Both the position numbers and the translations under genes were made by a program. DNA of 64,000 bases from Streptomyces seoulensis (GTDB taxonomy: Bacteria > Actinomycetota > Actinomycetes > Streptomycetales > Streptomycetaceae): assembly GCF_004328625.1 (NCBI RefSeq), contig NZ_CP032229.1, positions 930,001 to 994,000 on the forward strand, written 5' to 3'. The notes below the pieces were generated by a model. That model had not been told where the DNA came from. It saw nothing but the letters and a program-made list of their open reading frames with translations, and did not search any database. The first letter of the stretch is position 1, and every line of letters starts with the position of its first letter. Positions 47,839-55,905 of the stretch are shown here, piece after piece.

Positions 47839-48015
47839 TCAGCGGCCCAGCACCGCACCCACGGACGACGCCTGTGTGGCCACCGTCTCCCAGCCGTCGA
47901 AGACGATCAGGAGCAGGGCCGCCAGGGGAAGGGCCATGAGCGTCGCCACCACGGGGTGGCGGCGGCCCGTGCGGCGTCGGCGGATGGTCTCGCGCCTGGG
48001 TGCCGTGGGGGCCAT
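47839..48015 (-). CDS. Small basic single-pass membrane protein (58 aa)
   Basis: A 59-codon gene. The Arg-rich start (APTAPRRETIRRRRTGRRHP) precedes one membrane helix (VVATLMALPLAALLLIVF) and a short tail (DGWETVATQASSVGAVLGR). The ATG follows GGGAGAAGGA at good spacing, the best ribosome site in the area, which argues for a real gene. The basic side should stay inside. Function and family are unknown. Confidence 0.68.
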   Translation of the reverse strand: MAPTAPRRETIRRRRTGRRHPVVATLMALPLAALLLIVFDGWETVATQASSVGAVLGR

Positions 48016-48605
48016 GGTTCCTTCTCCCGGCCGATTCGGTTGTTGGCAGCGGCGGGCGTACGGCCTCGGGGGGCGAGCGCCTGGCCCGCCGCTTGACCTC
48101 AAATCTAGGTTCGTGGCGCGGGGCGGGCGTCATGCCCTCGTACCGAATGGCGGGCCTCCCGGAGGATGAGCCTCCTGTCCGCGCGTACTCCCCTGGTTGG
48201 AGACGTGCGGAGGAGTCTCAGGGTCTTCCCGGAGGGGTAGCGGGCGGCGGCCCCCGCGTTTCCTCCCTGGGGTGGATTGGCGTGACTTCGGTCACTTTGG
48301 CCGTTCGGGGACACGGCGGGCGGGAGGGGTGGCGCGGCCGGGCGTCACGGGGGTGGCGGGGTGCTCCTCCCCCGGCCCAGGGGGCAGTGGCGACCACTGC
48401 CCGTTGACCAAAAGTCAATATGCTTGGCTGGTCAGAGGGTTGACGACGTCCTTACATCAACCACACAGCAAGATCCGTGTCGCTGACCGCGTTTCACCTC
48501 CCGCGTGGGGTAGGCGCAATCCATCGGCCCGAGAGGGCGCGGCCTCTGCGCGTGGGCGGCCGTGGAAACGTAAGCTGGGCACGTCACAGGGACCGGGCAG
48601 CGGGG
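48016..48605. other. Intergenic region upstream of the Ser/Thr kinase
   Basis: These 590 bases have no gene I can support. Two adjacent palindromes stand at 48382-48402 (9-bp arms, CGA loop) and 48404-48418 (TTGAC-CAAAA-GTCAA). The second includes a possible -35 for either strand, but no matching -10 is visible. Short frames here, for example one at about 48432-48524 on the minus strand, lack ribosome sites. Confidence 0.55.
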
Positions 48606-49919
48606 ATGAACATGGCGATGATGCGCCTGAGGCGCGAGGACCCGCGCGTCGTCGGCTCCTTCAGGCTTCACCGACGGCTCGGCGCGGGCGGGATGGGCGT
48701 GGTCTATCTCGGCTCGGACAAGAAGGGCCAGCGGGTCGCGCTGAAGGTGATCCGGCCCGATCTCGCGGAGGACCAGGAGTTCCGGTCGCGGTTCGCGCGC
48801 GAGGTGTCGGCGGCCCGGCGCATCCGGGGCGGCTGTACGGCGCGGCTGGTGGCGGCGGACCTGGAGGCCGAGCGGCCCTGGTTCGCCACGCAGTACGTGC
48901 CCGGCCCCTCCCTGCACGACAAGGTCGCCGAGGAGGGCCCGCTGTACGCGGCCGACACGGCGGCGATCGGCGCGGCCCTGTCCGAGGGGCTGGTGGCGGT
49001 GCACGAGGCCGGTGTGGTGCACCGGGACCTCAAGCCCTCCAACATCCTGCTCTCCCCCAAGGGCCCGAGGATCATCGACTTCGGCATCGCCTGGGCCACG
49101 GGTGCCTCCACGCTCACCCATGTCGGTACGGCGGTGGGCTCCCCCGGCTTCCTGGCGCCGGAGCAGGTGCGCGGGGCGGCGGTCACCCCGGCCACCGACG
49201 TGTTCTCGCTGGGCGCGACCCTGGCGTACGCCTCGACCGGTGACTCCCCCTTCGGGCACGGCAGTTCCGAGGTCATGCTGTACCGGGTGGTGCACGAGGA
49301 ACCGCATCTGCACGGGGTGCCGGACGCGCTGGCGCCGCTGGTGCGGGCCTGCCTGGCGAAGGACCCGGCGGACCGGCCGAGCACGCTCCAGCTGTCGCTG
49401 CGACTCAAGGAGATCGCGGCCCGTGAGGCACAGGGGCTCGGTGAGGTACGGCCGCCCGGACCCCGGGCGCCGGTGTCGGACCGGGCCTCGGTGCGGCTCG
49501 CGGACACCTCGCCCGACCAGCAGCGCACCACGCAGCGCCGGGCCGCTCCCGGTACCCCGCCGCCGCGCGGTACCGCGCCCTCCCGGGGCGGGGCTCCCTC
49601 GCGCGGCGGTGTCGCGTCCCGGCCCGGTACCCGGCCGAACCCCGCCGGGCGGGGTACCGGCAACCGGCCCGCTCCGCGCAGTGGCGCGGGCCGTCCGGCG
49701 CCGCGCACCACGGGGACCAAGCTCCGCCCGGCCAACCCCCGGCTGCTGCGGCAGCGGCTGACCGTGTTCGTGGTGGTGACGCTGCTGGTCGCCCTGGGCA
49801 TCGCGGTGGCGCAGGGCTGTTCCGGTCCGGCGCGCGGCCTGGGCGGGGACGGCGGCGAGCAACGAACGGGCGTGCGGCAGGCGTCCGTACCCGGGGACGG
49901 TCAGGGGCGGGTGGCGTAG
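48606..49919 (+). CDS. Membrane-anchored eukaryotic-type Ser/Thr protein kinase
   Basis: A 437-residue kinase. The catalytic domain spans about residues 15-270: GSFRLHRRLGAGGMGVVYLG (Gly loop), VALKVIRPDLAEDQEF (Lys), VVHRDLKPSNILL (catalytic loop, His near 138), IIDFGIAWATGAS (DFG), and GSPGFLAPEQVRG. A Pro/Arg/Gly-rich linker follows, then one membrane helix (LTVFVVVTLLVALGIAVA) and a short external tail without PASTA or other sensor domains. The start at 48606 is one of two ATGs two codons apart. The 3' end overlaps the opposing trmH gene by 19 bp. Confidence 0.93.
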   Translation: MNMAMMRLRREDPRVVGSFRLHRRLGAGGMGVVYLGSDKKGQRVALKVIRPDLAEDQEFRSRFAREVSAARRIRGGCTARLVAADLEAERPWFATQYVPGPSLHDKVAEEGPLYAADTAAIGAALSEGLVAVHEAGVVHRDLKPSNILLSPKGPRIIDFGIAWATGASTLTHVGTAVGSPGFLAPEQVRGAAVTPATDVFSLGATLAYASTGDSPFGHGSSEVMLYRVVHEEPHLHGVPDALAPLVRACLAKDPADRPSTLQLSLRLKEIAAREAQGLGEVRPPGPRAPVSDRASVRLADTSPDQQRTTQRRAAPGTPPPRGTAPSRGGAPSRGGVASRPGTRPNPAGRGTGNRPAPRSGAGRPAPRTTGTKLRPANPRLLRQRLTVFVVVTLLVALGIAVAQGCSGPARGLGGDGGEQRTGVRQASVPGDGQGRVA

Positions 49920-50722
49920 AAGGCGACCGCCGAGGCCGCCGCCACGTTCAGGGAGTCGACGCCGGCTTCCATCGGGATGCGCACATGGACGTCGGCCGCC
50001 GCGAGCGCGGCCGGGGAGAGTCCGTCGCCCTCGGTGCCCAGCATCAGCGCGAGTTTCTCCGGGCGGCGGGCGGCGAGTTCGTCCAGGTCGACGGAGTCGT
50101 CCGAGAGGCACAGCGCGGCCAGGGTGAAGCCGTGCGCGCGCAGGGTGCCCGCGTCGTGCGGCCAGGACTCCAGGCGGGCGTACGGCACCGCGAAGACCGT
50201 GCCCATGGAGACCTTCACCGAGCGCCGGTACAGCGGGTCGGCGCAGCGCGGGGTGAGGAGTACGGCGTCCACCCCGAGGGCGGCGGCGTTGCGGAAGGCG
50301 GCGCCCAGGTTGGCGTGGTCGACCATGTCCTCGAAGAGCGCGACCCGGCGCGGGGTGCCGTGGGGGCCCGCGGACTCCAGCAGTTCGGCCGGGGTGGGCA
50401 GCGGGTTGCGGGCCATCGAGGCGAGGGCGCCCCGGTGGACGTGGTACCCGGTGACGCTCTCGGCCAGCTCGGGGCTCACCACGTAGACCGGGCAGGTCAG
50501 TTCGTCGATGAGGTCGGCCATGGTGTCGACCCACTTGGGGGTGAGCATCATCGAGCGCATGCCGTAACCGGCGTTCCCCGCGCGGCGGATGACCTTCTCG
50601 CCCTCGGCGATGAACAGTCCCTCGGCGGGTTCGCGCCTGCGGCGCAGGGCCACGTCGGTGAGGTTCGTGTAGTCGGCGAGGCGCGGGTCGGCGGGGTCGT
50701 CGACGGTGATGAGCTGGGCCAC
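49901..50722 (-). CDS. TrmH family RNA 2'-O-methyltransferase (SpoU-like)
   Basis: A SPOUT-class RNA methyltransferase of 273 residues. An N-terminal substrate-binding domain (EGLFIAEGEKVIRRA) precedes the SpoU core: FEDMVDHANLGAAFRNAAA (motif 1), LMLGTEGDGLSP (motif 2) and VRIPMEAGVDSLNVAAASAV (motif 3). It probably methylates rRNA or tRNA; thiostrepton-resistance methyltransferases are relatives, but nothing ties this one to an antibiotic cluster. Its stop lies inside the 3' end of the kinase gene on the other strand. Confidence 0.9.
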   Translation of the reverse strand: MAQLITVDDPADPRLADYTNLTDVALRRRREPAEGLFIAEGEKVIRRAGNAGYGMRSMMLTPKWVDTMADLIDELTCPVYVVSPELAESVTGYHVHRGALASMARNPLPTPAELLESAGPHGTPRRVALFEDMVDHANLGAAFRNAAALGVDAVLLTPRCADPLYRRSVKVSMGTVFAVPYARLESWPHDAGTLRAHGFTLAALCLSDDSVDLDELAARRPEKLALMLGTEGDGLSPAALAAADVHVRIPMEAGVDSLNVAAASAVAFYATRP

Positions 50723-50753
50723 GGGGTGCTGGTGCCTTGTTCTTCCGGAGGGG

Positions 50754-51989
50754 TCAGGGCTGTTCGGTGGCCGGGGTCGCGTCCACCACGGCGCCGATGA
50801 CGATGACGGCCGGGGGCTTCACGGCCTCGGTCCGCACGGTCTCCGCCACGGTGGCCAGGGTCGCGTCCACCCGGCGCTGGGCGGCGGTGGTGCCCTCCTG
50901 GACGAGGGCGACGGGAGTCTCGGGGGCCTTGCCGTGGGCGATCAGGGTCTCGGCGATCTTCCCGATCTTGTCGACGCCCATCAGGACGACGAGGGTGCCC
51001 GTCAGGCGGGCCATCGCGGGCCAGTCGACCAGGGAGCGGGCGTCGTCGGGGGCCACATGGCCGCTGACCACGGTGAACTCATGGGCGACCCCGCGATGGG
51101 TCACGGGTATCCCGGCGGCGGCCGGCACCGATATCGAGCTGGAGATGCCGGGGACCACGGTGCAGGGGATGCCGGCCTCGGCGAGCGCCTGCACCTCCTC
51201 CATGCCCCGGCCGAAGACGAACGGGTCGCCGCCCTTGAGCCGCACCACGGACTTGCCCTGCTTGGCGTGCTCGATCAGGGCGTTGTTGATGGCCTCCTGG
51301 GCCATGTACCGCCCATAGGGGATCTTGGCCGCGTCGATGACCTCGACGTGCGGCGGGAGTTCGGCGAGCAGGTCGCGCGGGCCGAGCCGGTCGGCGATCA
51401 CCACGTCGGCCTCGGCGAGCAGCCGACGGCCCCGGACGGTGATCAGGTCGGGGTCGCCGGGGCCGCCGCCGACCAGGGCGACACCGGGCGTACGGGTGCG
51501 GTGGTGGGGGGCGACCAGGGTGCCGTCGCTCAGGCCCGCCACGACCGCGTCGCGGATGGCGGCGGTGTGCCGGGGGTCGCGGCCGCGCGCGCTGGTGGTG
51601 AGGACGGCGACGGTCACGCCCTCGCTGGTGCCGGTGGCGGGCGTCCAGGCGGTGGCCTGGTCGGCGTCGTCGGAGCGGACGCACCAGACGCGGTGCGCCT
51701 CCGCCTCGGCGGAGGCCGTGGCGTTGGCGACGGGGTCGCTGGTGGCGATCAGCGCGTACCAGGCGCCGGAGAGGTCGCCCTCGGCGTACGGGCGGCGCAG
51801 CCAGGTGATCTCGCCGGCGTCGGCCATCGCCTCGACGGAGGGGGTGGCCTCCGGGGAGACGAGAACGAGGTCGGCGCCCGCCGCGATCAGCGCCGGGAGA
51901 CGGCGCTGGGCGACCTGGCCGCCACCGAGGACGACCACGCGGCGACCGGTCAGGCGGAGGCCCACGGGGTAGGCGGGGTGTTCGGCCAT
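50754..51989 (-). CDS. cobA: Siroheme synthase-like uroporphyrinogen-III C-methyltransferase
   Basis: A 411-residue protein fusing two activities. Residues 1-150 resemble precorrin-2 dehydrogenase (RVVVLGGGQVAQRRLPALIA, WYALIATSDPVANATASAEA). Residues ~165-405 are a SUMT methylase (VALVGGGPGDPDLITVRGRR, VVRLKGGDPFVFGRGMEEV, AGIPVTHRGVAHEF). The product is precorrin-2/sirohydrochlorin for cobalamin or siroheme. The C-terminal ferrochelatase region of full CysG is not evident, so a CysG name is also possible. It follows the BluB-CobT gene on the minus strand. Confidence 0.92.
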   Translation of the reverse strand: MAEHPAYPVGLRLTGRRVVVLGGGQVAQRRLPALIAAGADLVLVSPEATPSVEAMADAGEITWLRRPYAEGDLSGAWYALIATSDPVANATASAEAEAHRVWCVRSDDADQATAWTPATGTSEGVTVAVLTTSARGRDPRHTAAIRDAVVAGLSDGTLVAPHHRTRTPGVALVGGGPGDPDLITVRGRRLLAEADVVIADRLGPRDLLAELPPHVEVIDAAKIPYGRYMAQEAINNALIEHAKQGKSVVRLKGGDPFVFGRGMEEVQALAEAGIPCTVVPGISSSISVPAAAGIPVTHRGVAHEFTVVSGHVAPDDARSLVDWPAMARLTGTLVVLMGVDKIGKIAETLIAHGKAPETPVALVQEGTTAAQRRVDATLATVAETVRTEAVKPPAVIVIGAVVDATPATEQP

Positions 51990-52068
51990 GAGGTGCGGCT
52001 CCTCGTGCGGTGTGCGGTGGGCGCGCCGCGCCTTCGGAGCGGCCCTGACGTGCGGATCTTAATGTCCG

Positions 52069-52118
52069 GTGCCCCGGTGGGGCACGGGTGGTCCGGCTGG
52101 TGAACTCCGGGCCGGACC
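52069..52118 (-). terminator. Two hairpins downstream of the BluB-CobT gene
   Basis: GTGCCCC-GGT-GGGGCAC at 52069-52085, and GGTCCGGC with GCCGGACC across 13 bases at 52090-52118, both 32-81 nt past the stop on the minus strand. Together they may end the cobT transcript before cobA. Confidence 0.55.
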
Positions 52119-52149
52119 GCCCGTGGCCGTCGGCTGCTTCTCGGTGACG

Positions 52150-55100
52150 CTACTTCTCGGTGACGCCCGCCGAGTCGAACGTCGCCACCTCGTGCATCGC
52201 GCGGGCCGTGCTCTGCACCAGCGGCAGCGCCAGCAGCGCGCCGGTGCCCTCGCCCAGGCGCAGGTCGAGGTCGACCAGCGGACGCAGCCCCAGCTTGTTC
52301 AGCGCGGCCACATGGCCGGGCTCGGCGCTGCGGTGACCGGCGATGCAGGCCGCCAGCACCTCGGGGGCGATGGCGCGGGCGACCAGCGCGGCGGCACCCG
52401 CGCTCACCCCGTCCAGGATCACCGGGGTGCGCAGCGACGCGCCACCCAGCAGCAGGCCGACCATGGCCGCGTGCTCGAAGCCACCGAGGGCCGCGAGGAC
52501 ACCGATCGGGTCGGCCGGGTCGGGCTGGTGGAGTTCCAGCGCCCGGCGGACGACCTCGGTCTTGCGGGCCAGGGTCTCGTCGTTGATGCCGGTGCCCCGG
52601 CCCGTGACCTCGGCCGGGTCGGCGCCGGTGAAGGCGGAGATCAGCGCGGCGGAGGAGGTGGTGTTGGCGATGCCCATCTCGCCGGTGAGCAGCGCCTTGT
52701 TCCCGGCGGCGACCAGATCGCGGGCGGTCTCGATGCCGACCTCGATGGCGGCTCTGGCCTCCTCGCGGGTCATCGCGGGCCCGGTGGTCATGTCGGAGGT
52801 GCCGCCACGGATCTTGCGGGGCAGCAGACCGGGGGTGGCGGGCAGGTCGGCGGCGACGCCGACGTCCACCACGCACACCTCGGCGCCGACCTGGTTGGCG
52901 AAGGCGTTGCACACCGCGCCGCCGCCCAGGAAGTTGGCGACCATCTGCCCGGTGACCTCCTGCGGCCACGGGGTGACGCCCTGGGCGTGCACACCGTGGT
53001 CACCGGCGAAGACGGCCACGGCGGCGGGCTCCGGGATCGGCGGCGGGCACTGCCGGGACAGGCCGGAGAGCTGCGCGGAGATGATCTCCAGCATGCCGAG
53101 CGCGCCGGCCGGCTTGGTCATGCGCTTCTGCCGCTCCCACGCCTCCCCGAGCGCCTTGGCGTCGAGCGGGCGGATCTGTGCGACGGTCTCGGCAAGCAGG
53201 TCGTGGGGGTCCTCTCCGGGCAGGGCGCGGCGGCCGTACGTCTCCTCGTGCACCACCCAGGACAGCGGGCGGCGCTTGGACCAGCCGGCCTGCATCAGCT
53301 CGGGCTCGTCCGGGAACTCGTCGACGTACCCGACGCACAGGTAGGCGACGACCTCCAGGTGCTCGGGCAGGCCGAGCGCGCGGACCATCTCCCGCTCGTC
53401 GAAGAAGCTGACCCAGCCGACGCCGAGGCCCTCGGCCCGCGCGGCGAGCCAGAGGTTCTCCACCGCGAGCGCGGAGGAGTACGGCGCCATCTGCGGCTGG
53501 GTGTGCCGGCCGAGGGTGTGACGGCCGCCCCGGGTGGGGTCGGCGGTGACGACGATGTTCACCGGGGTGTCGAGGATGGCCTCGATCTTCATTTCCTTGA
53601 ACTGCTTCGCCCGGCCCTTGGGCAGCGACTTGGCGTACGCCTCGCGCTGGCTCATGGCGAGGTCGTGCATCGCGCGCCGGGTGTCGGCGGAGCGGATGAC
53701 GACGAAGTCCCAGGGCTGGGAGTGGCCGACCGAGGGGGCGGTGTGGGCCGCCTCCAGGACGCGCAGCAGCACGTCGTGCGGGATCGGGTCGCTGCGGAAG
53801 CCGTTGCGGATGTCGCGGCGCTCGCGGATCACCTTCAGGACGGCTTCGCGCTCGGCGTCGTTGTACGCGGGCGCGGCGGGGCCGGGCGGGAGGGCCGGCT
53901 CGGGCTCCTCGTCGTGGTCCGCCTCGGTGGTGGCGAGGTCCTCGGCGCGCTGGACGAGGTCCGCCTCCGGCTCCCCGGCCGCACGGGGCTCGGGCACGGC
54001 GGCGACGGGGCCCTGCGGGGCGACGGTGTCCAGGTCGGGGAGGATCAGCGGCTGCGGCGGGGTGGGCGCCAGGTGCGGGGTGGTGGGCACCTGTCCGTCC
54101 ACGGCCACGAACCGGCCGAGCGGCTGCTCGGGGTGCGGCGCGTGCGGCAGACCCGAGGGCAAGGGCTCCGCCGGGGGCTGGAGCTGGGGGCCGGACGGGG
54201 CTTCGTACGCGGCTGCGGGCGCCGGGGGTACGGGTGCCTCGAAGACGGGGGGCTGCGGGATGTCCTCGGGCTCGGGGAGCGGGAACTCCTGGGCGGGGAG
54301 GGGGGCTTCGGGCTCGGCGGCGGCTACGGGAGCCTCCTCGGCGTCCGCCGCGGGGGCGGCCGGGACCTCGGGCTCGGGGACCTGCGGGGCCTCCTCGACG
54401 GGGGCGGCCACTTCCTCGGGAGCCTCCTCCGCGGCGACCTCCGCCTCGGTGGCCTCGACCAGGGCCTCCTGGAGGGGGGCCTCGGCCTCGTGGCCGGGAG
54501 CCGCGTCGGGCACGGCCTCCAGCACCGGCCCGGCCACCTCGGGCTCCGGGACCTCGGACACGAGGGGAGCCTCCGGGGCCTCCTCCACGGCGACCTCGGC
54601 CTGGGCGGTCAGCCGGTCCACGGCGGCCTGCGCGGCCTCGGCGGGCTCGACCGGCGCGCTCTCGGCGACGGGCAGGGCGGCCTCCGGCAGGACCGCTTCC
54701 GGGGCAGCCTGCTCCGGGACGACTTCCTCCGGAACAACTTCCTCCGGGGCAGCCTCGTCCGGCACGACCGCCTCCGGAACAACTTCCTCCGGGGCAGCCT
54801 CGTCCGGCACGAAAGCCTCAGGGGCGACGGAGTCCGGCACCACTGCCTCCGGAACCGCCGGCTCCGGCGCGAAGGCCTCAGGGGCGACCGCGTCGGGCAC
54901 GACTGCCTCAGGCGCAACCACCTCCGGGGCAGCAGCCTCCGGGGCGACAGCCTCCGGCAAGACCGCCTCGGGAACGGCCTGCTCCGGCGCCACGGCCTCC
55001 GGAACAACCGTTTCGGCGGCCGGTGCCACGGTCTCCGCCGGACCCGCGCCCCACGGCGCGGCGCCCTGCGGGACCGGGTCGGGGAGCGCCTGCACGTCGA

Positions 55101-55521
55101 GGTACTCCGGGCCGGCGAGCGGCCGTACCGGCGCGCCGGCGGGCCCCCGGTCGGCGAGGGAGCGGACCGGGCTCGCGGAGGCGTCCGGGATCGGCGGGCC
55201 GAGGTGCAGCGGGCGGCGCGGCGGCTGCACCGGGCCGGGACCCTGCTCGGGCAGCCGTACGCCGCCGAGGTCGACGGAGCCGGTGTCCCGGCCCGCCGTC
55301 TCATGGGCGTCGGGCTGGTGGACGGCCTCGACGATCGGTGCCGGGGCGGGGGGCGGCAGCTCGTTGCCCCACGCGCCCTGAGCGCCCGGCAGCAGCAGGT
55401 CCTCGTCCTCGGCGGGCGCCTCGGCGAGGTAGGTGTACGCGCCGTGCCCGAGGCCCGGCTGCTCCACCATGCCTGCGCTCTCCGGCTGTCCCTCGGCCGG
55501 GACCTGGCCGGTGTCGGTCAT
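52150..55521 (-). CDS. cobT: BluB-CobT fusion with long low-complexity N-terminus
   Basis: A 1123-residue protein combining two steps of the lower-ligand pathway. Residues ~551-765 are a flavin nitroreductase-like BluB domain (RRDIRNGFRSDPIPHDVLLR, PSVGHSQPWDFVVIRS, GLGVGWVSFFDEREMVRAL), which makes 5,6-dimethylbenzimidazole from FMN. Residues ~777-1123 are nicotinate-nucleotide:DMB phosphoribosyltransferase (MTKPAGALGMLEIISAQLSG, VFAGDHGVHAQGVTPWPQEV, LLTGEMGIANTTSSAALIS, ALGGFEHAAMVGLLLGGASL). The catalytic Glu of CobT may lie in the C-terminal RLGEGTGALLALP. Residues 1-550 are Pro/Ala/Glu-rich, with pentapeptide repeats of the form xPEAV. GAGGGG precedes the ATG by five bases. Confidence 0.92.
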   Translation of the reverse strand: MTDTGQVPAEGQPESAGMVEQPGLGHGAYTYLAEAPAEDEDLLLPGAQGAWGNELPPPAPAPIVEAVHQPDAHETAGRDTGSVDLGGVRLPEQGPGPVQPPRRPLHLGPPIPDASASPVRSLADRGPAGAPVRPLAGPEYLDVQALPDPVPQGAAPWGAGPAETVAPAAETVVPEAVAPEQAVPEAVLPEAVAPEAAAPEVVAPEAVVPDAVAPEAFAPEPAVPEAVVPDSVAPEAFVPDEAAPEEVVPEAVVPDEAAPEEVVPEEVVPEQAAPEAVLPEAALPVAESAPVEPAEAAQAAVDRLTAQAEVAVEEAPEAPLVSEVPEPEVAGPVLEAVPDAAPGHEAEAPLQEALVEATEAEVAAEEAPEEVAAPVEEAPQVPEPEVPAAPAADAEEAPVAAAEPEAPLPAQEFPLPEPEDIPQPPVFEAPVPPAPAAAYEAPSGPQLQPPAEPLPSGLPHAPHPEQPLGRFVAVDGQVPTTPHLAPTPPQPLILPDLDTVAPQGPVAAVPEPRAAGEPEADLVQRAEDLATTEADHDEEPEPALPPGPAAPAYNDAEREAVLKVIRERRDIRNGFRSDPIPHDVLLRVLEAAHTAPSVGHSQPWDFVVIRSADTRRAMHDLAMSQREAYAKSLPKGRAKQFKEMKIEAILDTPVNIVVTADPTRGGRHTLGRHTQPQMAPYSSALAVENLWLAARAEGLGVGWVSFFDEREMVRALGLPEHLEVVAYLCVGYVDEFPDEPELMQAGWSKRRPLSWVVHEETYGRRALPGEDPHDLLAETVAQIRPLDAKALGEAWERQKRMTKPAGALGMLEIISAQLSGLSRQCPPPIPEPAAVAVFAGDHGVHAQGVTPWPQEVTGQMVANFLGGGAVCNAFANQVGAEVCVVDVGVAADLPATPGLLPRKIRGGTSDMTTGPAMTREEARAAIEVGIETARDLVAAGNKALLTGEMGIANTTSSAALISAFTGADPAEVTGRGTGINDETLARKTEVVRRALELHQPDPADPIGVLAALGGFEHAAMVGLLLGGASLRTPVILDGVSAGAAALVARAIAPEVLAACIAGHRSAEPGHVAALNKLGLRPLVDLDLRLGEGTGALLALPLVQSTARAMHEVATFDSAGVTEK
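54726..54812 (-). repeat. Tandem 45-nt repeat encoding pentapeptides
   Basis: Two adjacent copies of 45 nt share their first 42 bases exactly; only the last codon differs. Each encodes three pentapeptides of the VPEAV/VPDEA/APEEV kind. They are the cleanest part of a longer degenerate repeat tract (about 54650-55045) inside the N-terminus of the BluB-CobT fusion. Confidence 0.85.
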
Positions 55522-55905
55522 GCGTACCCCTCGCCCATCGGTTTAGTGCTCCTACGACCAGCTCACCCGGAACGGCGCACCGACCGCCCCGTAGTGAGAA
55601 CGAGCGTCCGTGCGCATCGGCACGAACGACCCGCCAGAAATGGCGACAAAGCCATTCGGTGGCATTCTCGCGGCCGTTCGGCCGTCGTGACAGCGAGATC
55701 ACGCGACAGCCCGTTGTGGACTGCGCCACGTTGCGCGTCCTCCGGTTTTGCCGTACCTCACCCACCGCCCCAAAGCGGGCGAGCTTTCCGGACATTGACG
55801 AACGAACTTCCGGACCGCCGGTGCGGTACAACGATCGGCCAGCCTACCGCGCGCGGTACGACAAACCGATCACGGGGCGAATCCGCCGGAAGAGGCGGCG
55901 GGGGT
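55522..55905. other. Intergenic region between cobL and the BluB-CobT gene
   Basis: No gene was found in these 384 bases. A weak CCGCC/GGCGG hairpin at 55883-55898 lies just past the cobL stop. AATGGC and GCCATT pair around 55639-55656. I looked for a cobalamin riboswitch on the minus strand and saw no convincing B12-box or kissing-loop elements. A promoter for cobT is expected but not recognised. Confidence 0.5.

Noticed and set aside
48432..48524. A 30-residue minus-strand frame with two adjacent Cys (GSCCVVDV) before the 58-residue gene
   Set aside because: It has no ribosome site, lies about 400 nt from the next gene on its strand, and has no conserved stalling-like end. Kept only as a note.
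54650..55045. Regularly spaced short repeats that might suggest a CRISPR array
   Set aside because: The unit is in frame, codes pentapeptides inside a protein, and has no spacer-like unique segments of constant size.
55522..55905. Possible cobalamin riboswitch upstream of the BluB-CobT gene
   Set aside because: No B12 box or matching long-range pairing was seen by eye. A covariance-model search (Rfam RF00174) would decide: a hit would overturn this.
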